DNA of 64,000 bases. It comes from Ahaetulla prasina. Taxonomy: Eukaryota; Chordata; Lepidosauria; Squamata; Colubridae. A model generated the notes under the pieces. It searched no databases and was not told where the DNA came from. It worked only from the letters and a program-made list of their open reading frames with translations. The position numbers and the translations under genes are program-made. The stretch covers positions 35,927,935 to 35,991,934 of the forward strand of contig NC_080541.1 of NCBI RefSeq assembly GCF_028640845.1, given 5' to 3'. This document shows positions 1-11,000 of this stretch, in pieces. Every line of letters begins with the position of its first letter. Position 1 is the stretch's first letter.

Positions 1-81
1 TGACTTTTTTCCCCTTCGCTAAAATGGGGGTGGCTAGCGCATGATGTGTCCATCCGGCGGGCCATGAGTTTAACACCCCTG
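1..81. mobile_element. hAT-type MITE, right end only
   Basis: The sequence ends in ACACCCCTG followed by CTCTAGGG. This is the same terminus (reverse complement CAGGGGTGT) and the same CTAG-type target seen at complete MITEs further along. The left end lies outside the window, so the target duplication cannot be tested. Confidence 0.5.
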
Positions 82-226
82 CTCTAGGGGGAAAATATCA
101 ACTACTTTTCAAAGCAGAATTCTTAGTGCTAGCAATAATTCTGCTACTAAAAAAGTCCTATTGAGGGCATTCCTTCATAAAACCAAAGACACTGGATTAT
201 TTAGGAAGAACCTGTATATTGAAAGA

Positions 227-871
227 TGTTCTGACCTAGGCTTCCTATGACAGTAAAAAGCACACAATTAGTCCCAAAAACCGTCTCTTTATTTCAATGG
301 CTGTGAATTCTGTTCATTCACAGCCCGTAATAAGTCACAAATAGTTTGTAAAGAGTCTGACAGAAGTCTACCACAGTCCTTCTGGATAAAGGTGATAAGC
401 ACCCACCTTTATCTCCCTTGACACACTGCCAAAGACCTAATTGGCAATTAGCTTTGTAAGGCCACATGGAGCACAGATCTAAAATGGAGCTTCAGAATTC
501 AAACCAACCAGAACGTACAAAGTTGCTTCCTGCAAAGGCTGCAAAGGCTCATGTGCCTTTGCTCCTCCTTTATGTCTTATGTGAGGGGCCAATCATCTTC
601 AAGCCCTACTCCTGAGTCATCCCTTTTGTCTTAAGTGTTCTTGTCTTCTAGCAGTTCTGTGGGAACCGGCTCCCCCTGTTTCAGTGCCTCGTTGATGTCC
701 CACTCTGGAGGCTCCGGATGTAGCACATAACTCCCAGATAGCTTCTCTGCCTCCAATGCAGAGCCCTTGTCTGAGCCTTGCCCAGATTCCAGGACTGGCC
801 CATGTCCCTCCACAACCTCCTCACTGTCCAACTTTGCTGCCAGCTCCGCAGGCTGCCTGCGGACCACAACA
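227..871 (-). mobile_element. Solo LTR, family 1, minus orientation
   Basis: On the minus strand it begins TGTTGTGGTCC and ends with a TG...CA-type terminus. It is flanked on both sides by the 5-bp duplication AAAGA (222-226 and 872-876). It is 645 bp long and clearly homologous to 56889-57544 on the plus strand. Shared blocks include the 5' acidic ORF, a region reading ATAAAGGAGGAGCAAAGGCAC (minus strand, near 560-580) and an AATAAA-like site near the 3' end. No gag or pol adjoins it, so it is a solo LTR left by LTR-LTR recombination. A 5-bp duplication fits Gypsy or some ERV classes; I cannot assign the class. Confidence 0.85.
631..867 (-). CDS. Open frame inside the 5' part of solo LTR family 1
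   Basis: This is a 78-codon acidic frame that is open from the second base of the LTR to a stop in its first half. Its N-terminal half aligns residue by residue with the frame at 56893-57150 in the sister LTR; both contain AEMAAESDSEEV-like and GHGP/LESG segments. No domain is recognised. The most likely reading is the C-terminal tail of a pol or env frame that runs into the 3' LTR. It is probably not an expressed gene on its own. Confidence 0.35.
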   Translation of the reverse strand: MVRRQPAELAAKLDSEEVVEGHGPVLESGQGSDKGSALEAEKLSGSYVLHPEPPEWDINEALKQGEPVPTELLEDKNT

Positions 872-919
872 AAAGAAAGATAAATCTACTAAATCACTTT
901 CTTAGTAACAACATTGAAA

Positions 920-1140
920 ATATCTCCCAAGTCTATTGTGCCAGTGCTTCCTGAATACATTTCCATGGTCTTGTGGCCAGCATGACATCAGGAAGTACTA
1001 TTCATTCCTGCTGAAATGATACCTATTTATCTACTCACATTTGCATGCTTTTGAACTGTTAAGTTGGCAGGAGCTGGGGCAGGAGCTCACCCCATTGCAT
1101 GGCGCTTGGGTCTTAAACCTGGGCTGCTGGCTTTCCAGCA
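920..1140 (-). mobile_element. Diverged Sauria-type SINE fragment
   Basis: It contains the segments CTTGTGGCCAGCATGAC, GCATGCTTTTGAACTG and TTGGCAGGAGCTGGGGCAGG in the same order as the well-preserved copy at 44451-44810. Both ends are eroded and the BovB-like tail is not recognisable, so it is an old copy. Confidence 0.65.
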
Positions 1141-1149
1141 GTTTAGGAG

Positions 1150-2630
1150 TTCCAGTTGCCAACAAAGTCACAAAGTTATTAGAAATTGAGATTGACTCAA
1201 TGGATGGTTTACACTGAAGAAAAAAAATGTTGATTATGACTTTTTTCAGCCATTATATTTCTCTAACATCTTTAAAGAGGTTTAATTTTTTTTTTGCTCC
1301 CTTTTATTTTTACTCTGGTTTTTATCTTGGCATTTTTTTTCTCCATATTTATTCTGATTTGTTTCAGGATTTCATATATTTTTACAATAAATTACCTAGA
1401 AGTATTTTTCTAAACTTAATGTATATAGCGGGATGACTTACATAGGTTTTGCTTAGTACCCACTACTGAACCACTGAAGTGGATTGTTTCTCTGCTAGCA
1501 GGTAGCAGGAGCAGAAGGGAGAACCACAGAGCACAGATCACAGAGCAAATGTGAATGACTGAATCTTCTTAGTTGCATTAAGTTACCTTAAACATCATCT
1601 GTTTGTGGATAGACAGATGGTACTCAAGGTAACTTAATCTTACCTATAATCTTCTATGAATGAATAAATACGTAAACATCTTAACAATAAGTTTGTTTAA
1701 AAAAAGGTCACAAAGGGCAGAAACAACATCCTGGACTGCAGTGATGGTGAATGGAGGTGGGAATTGAGCTTGGACTTCTGTTCAGAGCTGTCAAGTTATA
1801 GAAAAACAATCTGTCTAAGTGAAACCCAGAGATGGTACCAAGTTGTGCGAAAGGGGTACCAGGAAAGGTCATTTTTGCCTCCAATCCCCAAAACATGGAT
1901 TCTGGTTTGATATATATGTCCATCCAAAGTTAGATCTGTCACTTTAATAACCTTTCGAAAGTGAAGAATGATTTTTATTCTACCTCCCTGCAAACATAAT
2001 CCACTTTTTAAAAAACCCCAATCAATTATTATCATTCATTCCATTTTCCTCTTTTTAGCTCCCTTTCCATGGTCACTCATTATAAATCATTTTGGTTTAA
2101 ATCAATGTATTAATTTCAAACTCTGCTTCATTAGGAACCACTCAGACCATATTGCATTATGTTTTATGAAACTTTAGGGGAAAATGCAAGTTGTGGTTGG
2201 CAGGAAAAACACACTGGCCATTTTTCATAATGAAGCAGGTATGTGAAGTGCTATCTGGCATGAAGATCTGTCCCAGTTGGCAGGCAACAGATTGCATTAT
2301 AGCCAAAACAGTGCATGCTTTGCAAAATACTGGCTAGAGCCAGAATAAAATCTTTGATTTCATTTATATTTAATTAGAATTAAATGGAATTATATGCTTG
2401 CTTTCTTGTCTTGTATTTAATCACTTTTCTATTACATTAAATCTTAAAATTTGATAAGAACTTTTGAAGGTGAATGCAACCAATACTTTCAAGGTCTACA
2501 TACAATCCTGCATACAGGTTATATATTCTATTATAAATAAATGAATACATAGAATAATAAACTGAAGGGCCTAACATCTTTTGAGTAGCTGTGTTTGAGA
2601 TCAAGGTTGTCAGCTGAAGTAGCTTTTGAT
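1150..2630. other. Unannotated AT-rich DNA
   Basis: Only short T-rich tracts and short chance ORFs are visible. I recognise no repeat family, exon or regulatory motif. Confidence 0.5.
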
Positions 2631-2636
2631 TGTTTA

Positions 2637-3193
2637 AGATCACGTGAAGTGTTAGTACCACTTTATAATGCCTTGGTAAGGCCACACTTGGAATATTGCA
2701 TCCAGTTTTGGTCGCCACGATGTAAAAAAGATGTTGAGACTCTAGAAAGAGTGCAGAGAAGAGCAACAAAGATGATTAGGGGACTGGAGGATAAAACATA
2801 TGAAGAACGGTTGCAGGAACTGGGTATGTCTAGTTTAACAAAAAGAAGGACTAGGGGAGACATGATAGCTGTGTTCCAATATCTTAGGGGCTGCCACAAA
2901 GAAGAGGGAGTCAGGCTGTTCACCAAAGCACCTGAGGGTAGAACAAGAAGCAATGGGTGGAAACTGGTCAAAGAAAGAAGCAACTTAGAACTAAGGAGAA
3001 ATTTCCTGACAGTTAGAACAATTAATAAGTGGAACGACTTGCATTCAGAAGTTGTGAATGCTCCAACACTGGAAATTTTTAAGAAAATGTTGGATCTGAC
3101 TGAGATGGTGTAGGGTTTCCTGCCTGGGCAGGGGGTTGGACTAGAAGGCCTCCAAGGTCTCTTCCAACTCTGTTGTTATGTTATGTTATGTTA
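2637..3193 (+). pseudogene. CR1 LINE, 5'-truncated 3' end
   Basis: Its encoded segment corresponds to the region C-terminal to the reverse transcriptase core of CR1 pol. It includes LYNALVRPHLEYCIQFWSP and LERVQRRATKMIRGLE, nearly identical to the longer copy at 36190-37466. The homologous frame starts near GATCACGTGAAG and stops at 3113. A short 3' UTR (GGACTAGAAGGCCTCCAAGG, CCAACTCTG) and a (TTATG)n tail follow. About ten nucleotides encoding the 'DNHL' part of the C terminus are missing relative to the longer copy. It is a typical dead-on-arrival LINE insertion. Confidence 0.9.
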
Positions 3194-3605
3194 TTGTCAA
3201 GTAGATCTACCAGAGAAAAAAGGCTTCCTAAACCCATAAACTTCAGGCAACAGACTAACTTGTACATTGAAATGTTCCTGCTGATAAAGAATTTTATGAA
3301 TTAGATGTGACTCATGAGGTTGGTCACATAAAGCTTATTTATTTCATAGCAGATACCTTTTATCAGGATTACTCTCTGATTGCTACAGCTGACAAATGCC
3401 TTCTTCTTTCAGAAGCATATCCAAGCATTGAATATAGATTCAGTTGGTTTCCAAAGGGCTGTTGGAGAATTTTCTAAGATATGATGGGCACATATGTTAA
3501 GGAACTTGGCGGTGATGCCTGAAGCCATGGACAAGTTTGCAGCAGAATGGCATTCTGAACTTCCTGATTCATGGAAGTTCTATAGTTTACTGAGAAGTTC
3601 TAGGA

Positions 3606-3720
3606 CAGGAGTGTCCAACTTTAACACTTGTGGACTTCAACTCCCAGAAATCCCCAGCCAGCTACAACTTGTAGAGTTGAAGTCCACAAGTCCTAGAGTT
3701 GCCAAGATTGGACACCCCTG
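3606..3720. mobile_element. Palindromic hAT MITE (CAGGGGTC family)
   Basis: The arms are inverted: CAGGAGTGTCCAACTTT on the left and GATTGGACACCCCTG on the right. Inner arms carry ACTTGTGGACTTCAACTC and its complement. The flanks TTCTAGGA and CTCTAAAA match at 5 of 8 positions, a decayed 8-bp duplication. The element is 115 bp and could fold into one long hairpin. Confidence 0.75.
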
Positions 3721-3724
3721 CTCT

Positions 3725-5075
3725 AAAACATAAAAAACAAAGTGACAAGTGGGAAATAATTTATGGAAGAACTCAGGTTCAAGCCTATACAGAGGCAAAA
3801 AAGGCAATAATTCCCCATTCTTGTTGAGTTTCAGATTGCTGACTAAAATCTCTTTTATGAGTGACCTGGACCCTGTTGAAGAAGACTGGGCTATTCAGAA
3901 AGTCTTTGGAGCTTGATAAAAAAATATTCCCCTCTACTCAACATGTGGATATCATAGTATGGAGAGTAATGTTCTCCAGCATGATGAAGATGATAATGGT
4001 GATAATGATTTGTTTTTTGTACTATTATAATATATTGTTTTAACTCTACAGAAGCCTATATGGTTTAGAATACTTTGCAACTAAAGGAATCCTTAAGCCC
4101 AAATGCTGTCCATAAGTCTAAAAGGGTTGGAAAAGAACTCAAAAATTGAAGGAAGGACAGGCTTTACAAATATTTTAATCTTAGGAAGAAATTTTACTTC
4201 TGTTGATAGAAACCAGTAGACTTCATCAGCACACATTATACAAGAAAAAATGCTGTAAAATTTTTTAAAACTAGTCTACAAATCTCTCTCAAGTGAATGA
4301 TTTCTTATTTGTACTGTTTGTTTTTTCCTCAGTGGATTTTAAATGTGTCTTCACTCATCTCCCCAAAGCCAATTGCTGTATTCCTTTGGGCCTCCTTAAT
4401 TAGTTTACATTTTTTTTCCAATATAATTCTTTAAATACTCTTTTTTTATATTAAACTTTTCACTGTTTATGCCATTCTAATTTTAAAAAACCCATGAATT
4501 CAGCTGGACTTCTTTCCAGGTGACTGTGTAGGATGGCGGAGTAAGTCTTCTGTGACTCTCTACGTGATCAATAGTAACCTGCCATTATGACTTTTTAATA
4601 CATTATTACACATGCACATGATTTATGAAATCATAGAATACCTATATTTACTTGTGACTTGGCTATTGGTTTCATTTCCAAAAAGGTTTAAGAACTTTTT
4701 ACATAAAACATCTGCAATGCCTAGGAATAACCATTATTCAGCCCCCATTTTTTTTTTTTTGCCTTGCTGCTATCCAAGCCCTGTCTTGTAACTCACATCA
4801 GAAATTAGGCTTCATTCCTCCATCTTCTCACTAACGCTTTTCCAAGTCAATAATATATGGATATCATTTCACCCTCACCCTTTCAGTACCTTGGCCTTGT
4901 TACAAATTTCCTTCATTTGTACACAAACATTTCCTGGTGTGCCTTCTATTTTTGCCAAGAAGGCTTCTGGCAATATCCAAGGATCATTCCCCCCCAATTT
5001 CTAACTCTTTTCTTCACTTTAATTGGCCACTGATGTTTCAGCTTAAAGGGAAGTTTCTTTTCTTTTCCCTTTATC
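3725..5075. other. Unannotated DNA
   Basis: No repeat or gene was recognised. A poly-T run sits at about 4748-4761. The ORFs of 60-84 codons here show no recognisable domains. Confidence 0.45.
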
Positions 5076-5633
5076 AACACATCCACACTGCATATCGGAT
5101 ATTAATACAATTGAACAAGTCCAGAGGTATTTCACAAGGAGAGTCCTCCACTCCTCTGCTAGCAACAAAATACCTTATGCCACCAGACTAGGCTTAGACA
5201 ACTTAGAACTTCACCGTTTTTGGTCTGACCTACTACATCTGCTACAATGTCCTACCAGCCAATGAATACTTCAGCTTCAACCAAAACAATACAAGAGCAC
5301 ACAATAGATACAAACTCATGGTTAAACCGATCCGAACTAGACTGCAGAAAAAGACTTCAATAACAGAGTTGTCAATGCCTGGCATGCATTACCTGACTTT
5401 GTGGTTTCTTCCCCCAATCCCCAAAACTTTAACCTTAGAGTGTTTACTGTAGACCTCACCCCATTCCTAAGAGGTCTGTAAGGGGCATGCATAAGCGCGC
5501 CAGCGTGCTTACTGTCCCTGTCCTAATGTTTTCTTTTATTCATACCCTTTACATGTATTTATAATTATGTTTACACTTGTATCTGTCGTAAAATATATGC
5601 TTGATGAAAATAAATAAATAAATCCATTGAAAA
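5076..5633 (+). pseudogene. Rex/CR1-group LINE, 3' end
   Basis: The nucleotide sequence matches the complement of 25784-26503. Shared landmarks are ATACAATTGAAC, the run encoding ...DLTPFLRGL, then a 3' UTR with GGGGCATGCATAAGCGC and a terminal (AAATA)n tail. The reading frame is broken by indels and stops. It is an old 5'-truncated copy of a jockey-superfamily non-LTR element. The exact clade (Rex1, CR1 or L2 side branch) is uncertain. Confidence 0.75.
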
Positions 5634-5639
5634 GTATCA

Positions 5640-6180
5640 GAGTTGTTTAACTCTACCTTCAAAGTCACATTCTATTCCTGTCGCTGCATTTTTGGGCAAT
5701 TTCACACTGCATCCTCAGCTGCTGAACTCCTGGACTGCTTCTGGTTGTTTCTTAGGAAGCTTTAGAAATTTTGACCCAGACTGCAGTGAGTTGCAAGAGT
5801 TGGGCTGATGCACAGTCTCGGTTATGTCACCACATGACCTGATAAATCATTTCTCTGTTTTATTGCCCTTGCCATACATTCAGGAAAATCAATCTGACAG
5901 GTTGGCTACTTATGCTCTGGTTCTTCCTTTTACTGATTCTTCCTCCCTCTAGTACCATGCCTTTCTTTAGCTTTCCCAGATGTTTGCCCAAATGAATGCT
6001 TTCACTCTCTCTTCCCATATTATCTTCCTTTGACATGAAGCAGACACTTCCTTCTTCTAATTTTCCCTTTTTGTAGCATCGGATGCTGTAGGCCACCACC
6101 TCAAGGGGGGCAGCGGGATCAGACTCTTGAAAGACACAATTTGATAACTAATTTTTAATCCAAGCAGTGGAGTTCAGGAT
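5640..6180. other. Unannotated DNA
   Basis: No repeat family, exon or RNA gene is visible. A 79-codon ORF on the minus strand (5860-6099) has low complexity and no domain. Confidence 0.4.
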
Positions 6181-6187
6181 ATTTCAT

Positions 6188-6706
6188 GTAGGAATAATAG
6201 CAATCATACTTAGACTTATATACTGCTTCACATAGTTGTTTTTTTTTTGTTTACATTTATACCCCGCCCTTCTCCGAAGACTCAGGGCGGCTTACAATGT
6301 ATAAGGCAATAGTCTCATTCTATTTGTATATTTTTTTTACAAAGTCAACTTATTGCCCCCCCAACAATCTGGGTCCTCATTTTACCTACCTTATAAAGGG
6401 TGGAAGGCTGAGTCAACCTTGGGCCGGGCTCGAACCTGCAGTAATTGCAGGCTCTGTGTTCTAATAACAGGCTTCTCTACTGCCTGAGCTATCCCGGCAA
6501 CATAGTGCTTTTACAGCTGTCTCTAAGCAGTTTACATAGTCAGCATATTACCCCCAACAATCTGGGTCCTCATTTTACCCATCTCAGAAGGATGGACGGC
6601 TGAGTCAACCTTGAGCCGGTGAGATTTGAACTGCTGAACTGCAGCAAGCAGTCAGCTGAAGTAGCCTGCAGTGCTGCACTCTAACCACTGCGCCACCATG
6701 GCTCTT
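6188..6706 (-). mobile_element. tRNA-derived SINE (TTGCTA-tail family), split by an inserted SINE
   Basis: The tail-side fragment (6188-6236) and head-side fragment (6500-6706) together make one SINE in minus orientation. The promoter-like head, read on the minus strand, carries box A near TGGCGCAGTGG and box B near GTTCAAATCTCACC. A second SINE (6237-6499) interrupts it, with ACATAGT on both sides. Confidence 0.85.
6237..6499 (-). mobile_element. L2-tailed tRNA-SINE nested in another SINE
   Basis: On the minus strand the tRNA-like head contains box B GGTTCGAGCCCGGC. The 3' part ends in CGCCCTGAGTCTTCGGAGA and GGGCGGGGTATAAATG, followed by an A-rich tail. That tail matches the 3' end of the L2 LINE copies at 49886 and 6723. 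The duplication ACATAGT (6230-6236, 6500-6506) shows insertion into the outer SINE. Confidence 0.85.
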
Positions 6707-6722
6707 AAGATTGAATTCCTTT

Positions 6723-7290
6723 GATATTTATTTTTATTTATTTATTTATTTTATTAAATTTTTATACCGCCCTTCTCCCAAAGGACTCAGGGCAGTGTAC
6801 AGCCAAAGATAAAACACGAAATATATACAATTAAAACATTTAAAACATAGCAAATTACAAAAAGGCTGATAATTAAAAATTTAGTTTTAAAATTTTAGAA
6901 ATATTAATAAAACCCCGAATTAAAATTTACACTATTATGCCAGTCCCGCTTGAATAAATAGGTGTGTTTTTAGCTCATGACAGAAGGTCCGAAGATCAGG
7001 CACTTGACGTAAGCCAGGGGGAAGTTCGTTCCAGAGCGTCGATGCCCCCACAGAGAAGGCCCTACTCCTGGGGGCCACCAGCTGACACTGTTTGGCAGAC
7101 GGCACCCTGAGGAGACCCTCTCTGTGAGAGCGTACGGGTCGGTGGGAGGCATAGGGTAACAGCAGGCGGTCTCGTAAGTACCCGGGTCCTAAGCCATGGA
7201 GCGCTTTGAAGGTGGTAACCAAAATCTTGAAGCGCACCCAAAAAATCACAGGAAGCCAGTGCAGGCTTCTTTGAAGACCCATCTGCATCA
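6723..7290 (-). pseudogene. L2 LINE 3' end
   Basis: The minus strand encodes 118 codons of the L2 pol C terminus, including FKALHGLGPGYLRDRLLLP and SHREGLLRVPSAKQC, ending ...HLFIQAGLA. A 3' UTR follows with TATAAAAATTT and a TTTA-rich tail (6723-6760). It is homologous to the C-terminal end of the longer L2 copy at 50137-51699. This copy preserves the segment after SAKQC that the longer copy has lost by deletion. Confidence 0.9.
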
Positions 7291-7299
7291 CAGGATTTA

Positions 7300-7789
7300 T
7301 ATAAAGGATTTTTTGAAAGAAGGGTAGGTTAATGAGTTTTAATAGTACTTAAATACTATTGTTATACAGTTGCTATAATAAAGCAACGGAGGAACAGGTT
7401 GGGTTTTTTTTATTTTTACTTTCCTCTCTAATGTACAAGGAAACTATCAATTATTCAGTTTCTGGTGGAAACAGAAACATTAGTATTAGTAATATTCCTA
7501 TGTTACTACTCAAACATATTTTTTTTAAAAAGGGGGAAAAATGCTTTGCAATGGACAGGTAGTGTGAAAGCATGGGGATGATGCTTCAGCCAGTTGGAAC
7601 ACAAGCTAAAAAGGTGCCTGGGGAAATGTAAAGGTTGAATGAAGATTCTATGGATGAGGATATTTCATTGACTTAATGGGCCATTGTTGGATCAACTGTG
7701 AGGTTGAGATATAAAGAATATACTAGACCAACAGCTGGTGTAATTAATATACTAGACCAACAGCAAAAGATATAAAGAATATACTAGAC
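7300..7789. repeat. Mostly unannotated; short direct repeats at 7708-7789
   Basis: The motifs GATATAAAGAATATACTAGAC and TATACTAGACCAACAGC alternate two to three times near the end of the interval. This gives a small local duplication into which the next MITE inserted. The rest shows no recognisable feature. Confidence 0.5.
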
Positions 7790-8148
7790 TCATGATGGTG
7801 AGCTATGGCACATGTGCCAGAGGTGGCATGCAGAGCCCTCTCTGCTGGCACGTGTGACATTGCCCCTGATCAGATCTCTGTGGTGTCTCTTTCATGAGCT
7901 TCTGTTTCCCTGCAAATGATGAAACAGAAGCTCACAAAAGAAAAATATCTTACCCCTTGCTGCGCTGCCAGCGTTGGGATGCCCCACCTCCCACTGGCCA
8001 GCTGGTCTTTGGGTCTCTGCTGTGCATGTGCGCATGTCTGGACATGCGCTCGCATGTCCATGCATGCACACGTTCACATGCCTTTCAGTTTGGACATTCG
8101 CACACACGCAGTTTGGGTACTCGGTGTCTAAAAAGTTTGCCATCACTG
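7790..8148. mobile_element. hAT MITE (CAGTGATGG family)
   Basis: The left end reads TCATGATGGTGAGC and the right end TTTGCCATCACTG, an imperfect inverted pair. A perfect 8-bp duplication TACTAGAC flanks it (7782-7789, 8149-8156). The interior is rich in alternating GCATGT/ACATGC and can form stems. Length is 359 bp. Related copies are at 44029-44402 and 54315-54620. Confidence 0.85.
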
Positions 8149-8384
8149 TACTAGACTAACATCTTTAGGAGGAAATAGTTGCACCAGGCAGTGCCTAGTT
8201 GCTAGAGGGGAGAGTGTGTGCCATTTGCAATGGGTCTAAGATTGGGAGGAGATTGATGTCATTCATTGCAGTATTCAGGAACTGATGGACCACCATATTG
8301 GTAATGGGTCAAGCTGAAAGTCCAGATCAGCCCTTAGTTATCAGCATATTCCTAGGAGGAAATGATCAGTGTTTGCAAAAACTG

Positions 8385-8618
8385 TAGCAATAGCAATAAC
8401 ACTTAGACTTATATACCACTTCATAGTGCTTTACAGCTCTCTCTAAGTGGTTTACAGAGTCAGCAACAATTTGGGTCCTCATTTTACCAACCTTGGAAGG
8501 ATGGAAGGCTGAGTCAACCTTGAGCCTGGTGAGATTCAAATTGCTGAACTTCTGGCAGCCGGAAGTCAGCAGAAGTACCTGCAGTACTGCATTTTAACCA
8601 CTGTGCCACCACAGCTCA
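8385..8618 (-). mobile_element. tRNA-derived SINE (TTGCTA-tail family)
   Basis: A complete copy: the tail TAGCAATAGCAAT sits on the left. The conserved body contains CTTATATACCACTTCATAG, CTCTCTAAGTGGTTTACAGA and GGCTGAGTCAACCTTGAGCC. The tRNA-like head on the right has ATTCAAATTGC as a decayed box B. Confidence 0.85.
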
Positions 8619-8629
8619 CAAAGTTATCA

Positions 8630-9244
8630 GTCTATAGCAGTATTATTTTTTGCACATTTGAGCATATATTGCTCTATCGTAGATTATAAATTTGGCAATT
8701 TACGTGGAAATTTTAATTTGGAATCTACAAAATGGATGTGCCTTGGAATGTTAGGACTGCCTGTGATACAGATATGCCAGGAGAAGGCTATTCAGATTTA
8801 TAATGTAACCTATATTTCTTTGCAAGAATCCTGTAATGTGATTTATAAATGAGCATACAACATTCTGCACAATAAAAGATACTGAAAATGGCAGGCTATC
8901 TGCTGAAATCAATGCACACTGGAGAAGATGACTGCCTCCCCAGAAGCATTCACTATGCTGCAAGATCAGACCAAGGACATGTGAATAGAATACCAATGTG
9001 ATGTGCAAATACAATCAAATATTTGTTGCTAACTGCCTTCATCAGTTCCAGACAACTTAGAGGGTTTGCACACTAAGCCAAAAACAATCAGACAGAATTA
9101 AAGTAACATGAAAATTAACATAAGAAAAGCACCTAGAATAATAATTGCAAAGAAAACCAAAGGAGCTATTTAATTTTATTTCTAATACAACTTCCTTTAA
9201 GGTTCCATCCCGATTGTTCCTATTATCTTGCATGACTTTTAGTA
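8630..9244. other. Unannotated DNA
   Basis: No recognisable repeat, exon or RNA gene. Confidence 0.4.
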
Positions 9245-9252
9245 GACTAGAG

Positions 9253-9387
9253 CAGGGGTCCCCAACCTTGGTCCCTTTAAGACTTGTGGACTTCAACTCC
9301 CAGAGTTCCTCAGCCAGCTTTGCTGGCTGAGGGACTCTGGGAGTTGAAGTCCACAAGTCTTAAAGGGACCAAGGTTGGAGACCCCTG
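9253..9387. mobile_element. Palindromic hAT MITE with perfect target duplication
   Basis: Almost the entire 135-bp element is an inverted repeat. It begins CAGGGGTCCCCAACCTTGG and ends CCAAGGTTGGAGACCCCTG, with CTTCAACTCCCAGAG near the centre and its complement opposite. The 8-bp duplication GACTAGAG is exact (9245-9252, 9388-9395). It has no coding capacity and would depend on a hAT transposase supplied in trans. Confidence 0.93.
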
Positions 9388-9399
9388 GACTAGAGTCAT

Positions 9400-10828
9400 G
9401 CCAGCAGTCACAGCCAACATCCATTATTTTTTTTATGGAGCTTCTGAGAATTCTTTGTTTCTTTTGGTTACAGTAGTTAGTTAATTAATTACAATATTTA
9501 TATTTCTCCCCCTTTTTTTAAAAAACCACAAAGTGGTTGTATCGTATTTTTACATAATATTAATAGTCCACAAATTAAAACCTTAGCCTTTAACTTTTTA
9601 AAAAGTCATTTTTTTAAAAAAAAACCATTAACGAAAATGAACAATGAGATTATTATGCGAGTAAAATAGGCAAAAAACAGACTAGATTTATACTGATCAA
9701 CATAAGCCAACTATTAGTCTGGATCGGCACTGATTATGCAATTCTATTAACTACTGTTAAAAGTTGGCATACAGCAACAATCTTCAATCTAATCAACTTT
9801 TAAATATTTATATTTAAATCTGGCATAGAGAAAAAAATGCCCATTTTTGGATATGCAAACACACACAAACACACACAGACACATATTGGAATCTCTGGAA
9901 AATGTATAGAAGTATTATTTATTTACTCACTGATTGAAATTTATCTGATTAATCATCTAATATTTGTTTAATTACCAGATAGCTCTGATTTGGGCTTGGG
10001 GGGCTGGGTAATTTGGAATGCTATAAAAAAACGATATGATTATAGACCTGGAAAATGATCCAGCAATGGCTGAGATTGAAACTTTCCCACTCTGGTGTTC
10101 TTAATTTTAAAATCCTTCACAAAGTGTTCCATGAAATCCAAGGGCTTTTCAGGAACTTCATGAGGTCCCCAATGAAAAGGGTAGGGCTTGTTCTCCCATG
10201 ACAAATTGCCAAGGCTACCATTTTGTAAATCAGAGATTCCAAGAATGTTCTTTTAATGAACAAGATCCACAGCTTCAAACGTTTAAAATACCCTCTTCAA
10301 TGTCCAAACTTCAATTTTTACCAACCTTTGTTTGCATGATTGTGATGCTGGAGGTGATGGAACTGTAAGAAAATATAAAAAGTACCAATCTGGAAATATC
10401 TGATTTAGATTCTAGGCTACTAGTTGAATCTAAATCAAATCTGGGATTTGAATATAGGCCAAATCTAAAAATCTCCAACGGTAGTGAGAAACTTACTAAT
10501 TAAACAAGAGATCTTTTCATTCATTTGTCTTCTGTATGAAAAATTAGATGCTTTGACCATCTGTCCAAGGCCCACTATGCAAGGATATAAAGAAAGAAAA
10601 TAAAAAAAAACCCTCATTCACAAACATTAAAAGATCAAAAATAGAACAATACACTAAAATGGCAGCGTATCTATGTGACTATTACAGAGGGGAAAAACAC
10701 CTACTATCAGATTAAAGTTATATGTAAACAACCAATTATTACAATAGGGATTTGATTCAAAACTATGCCCAAATCTTCTAATCAAATACCATTGACGAAG
10801 GATGTGTGTGTATATTTCCAGTGTGACA
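9400..10828. other. Unannotated AT-rich DNA
   Basis: Contains poly-T/poly-A tracts near 9510-9530 and 9605-9625 and a short (ACACACAA) tract near 9860-9885. No gene or known repeat was recognised. Confidence 0.4.
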
Positions 10829-10836
10829 ATTTATAT

Positions 10837-10992
10837 CAGTAGTGGGTTTCAATTTTGGCCGCTACCGGTTCACTCGTGGGCATGCACACATGACATTTCT
10901 GTGCATGTGCAGAGCTGTCCGGATGGGTGGCCGTATCCTTCCGCCACTGCCAATCTCCCAATCTTGGGCAAAGCGATAGCAACCCACCACTG
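10837..10992. mobile_element. hAT MITE (CAGTGGTGGGTT family), short form
   Basis: The termini are CAGTAGTGGGTTTCAA and GCAACCCACCACTG. Flanking octamers ATTTATAT and ATTTGTGT match at 6 of 8 positions. The interior CTACCGGTTCACTCG recurs in the copies at 40365 and 63583. Confidence 0.8.
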
Positions 10993-11000
10993 ATTTGTGT

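Noticed and set aside
7870..8159. Cluster of five overlapping small ORFs
   Set aside because: All lie within the hAT MITE 7790-8148 and none has a recognisable domain.
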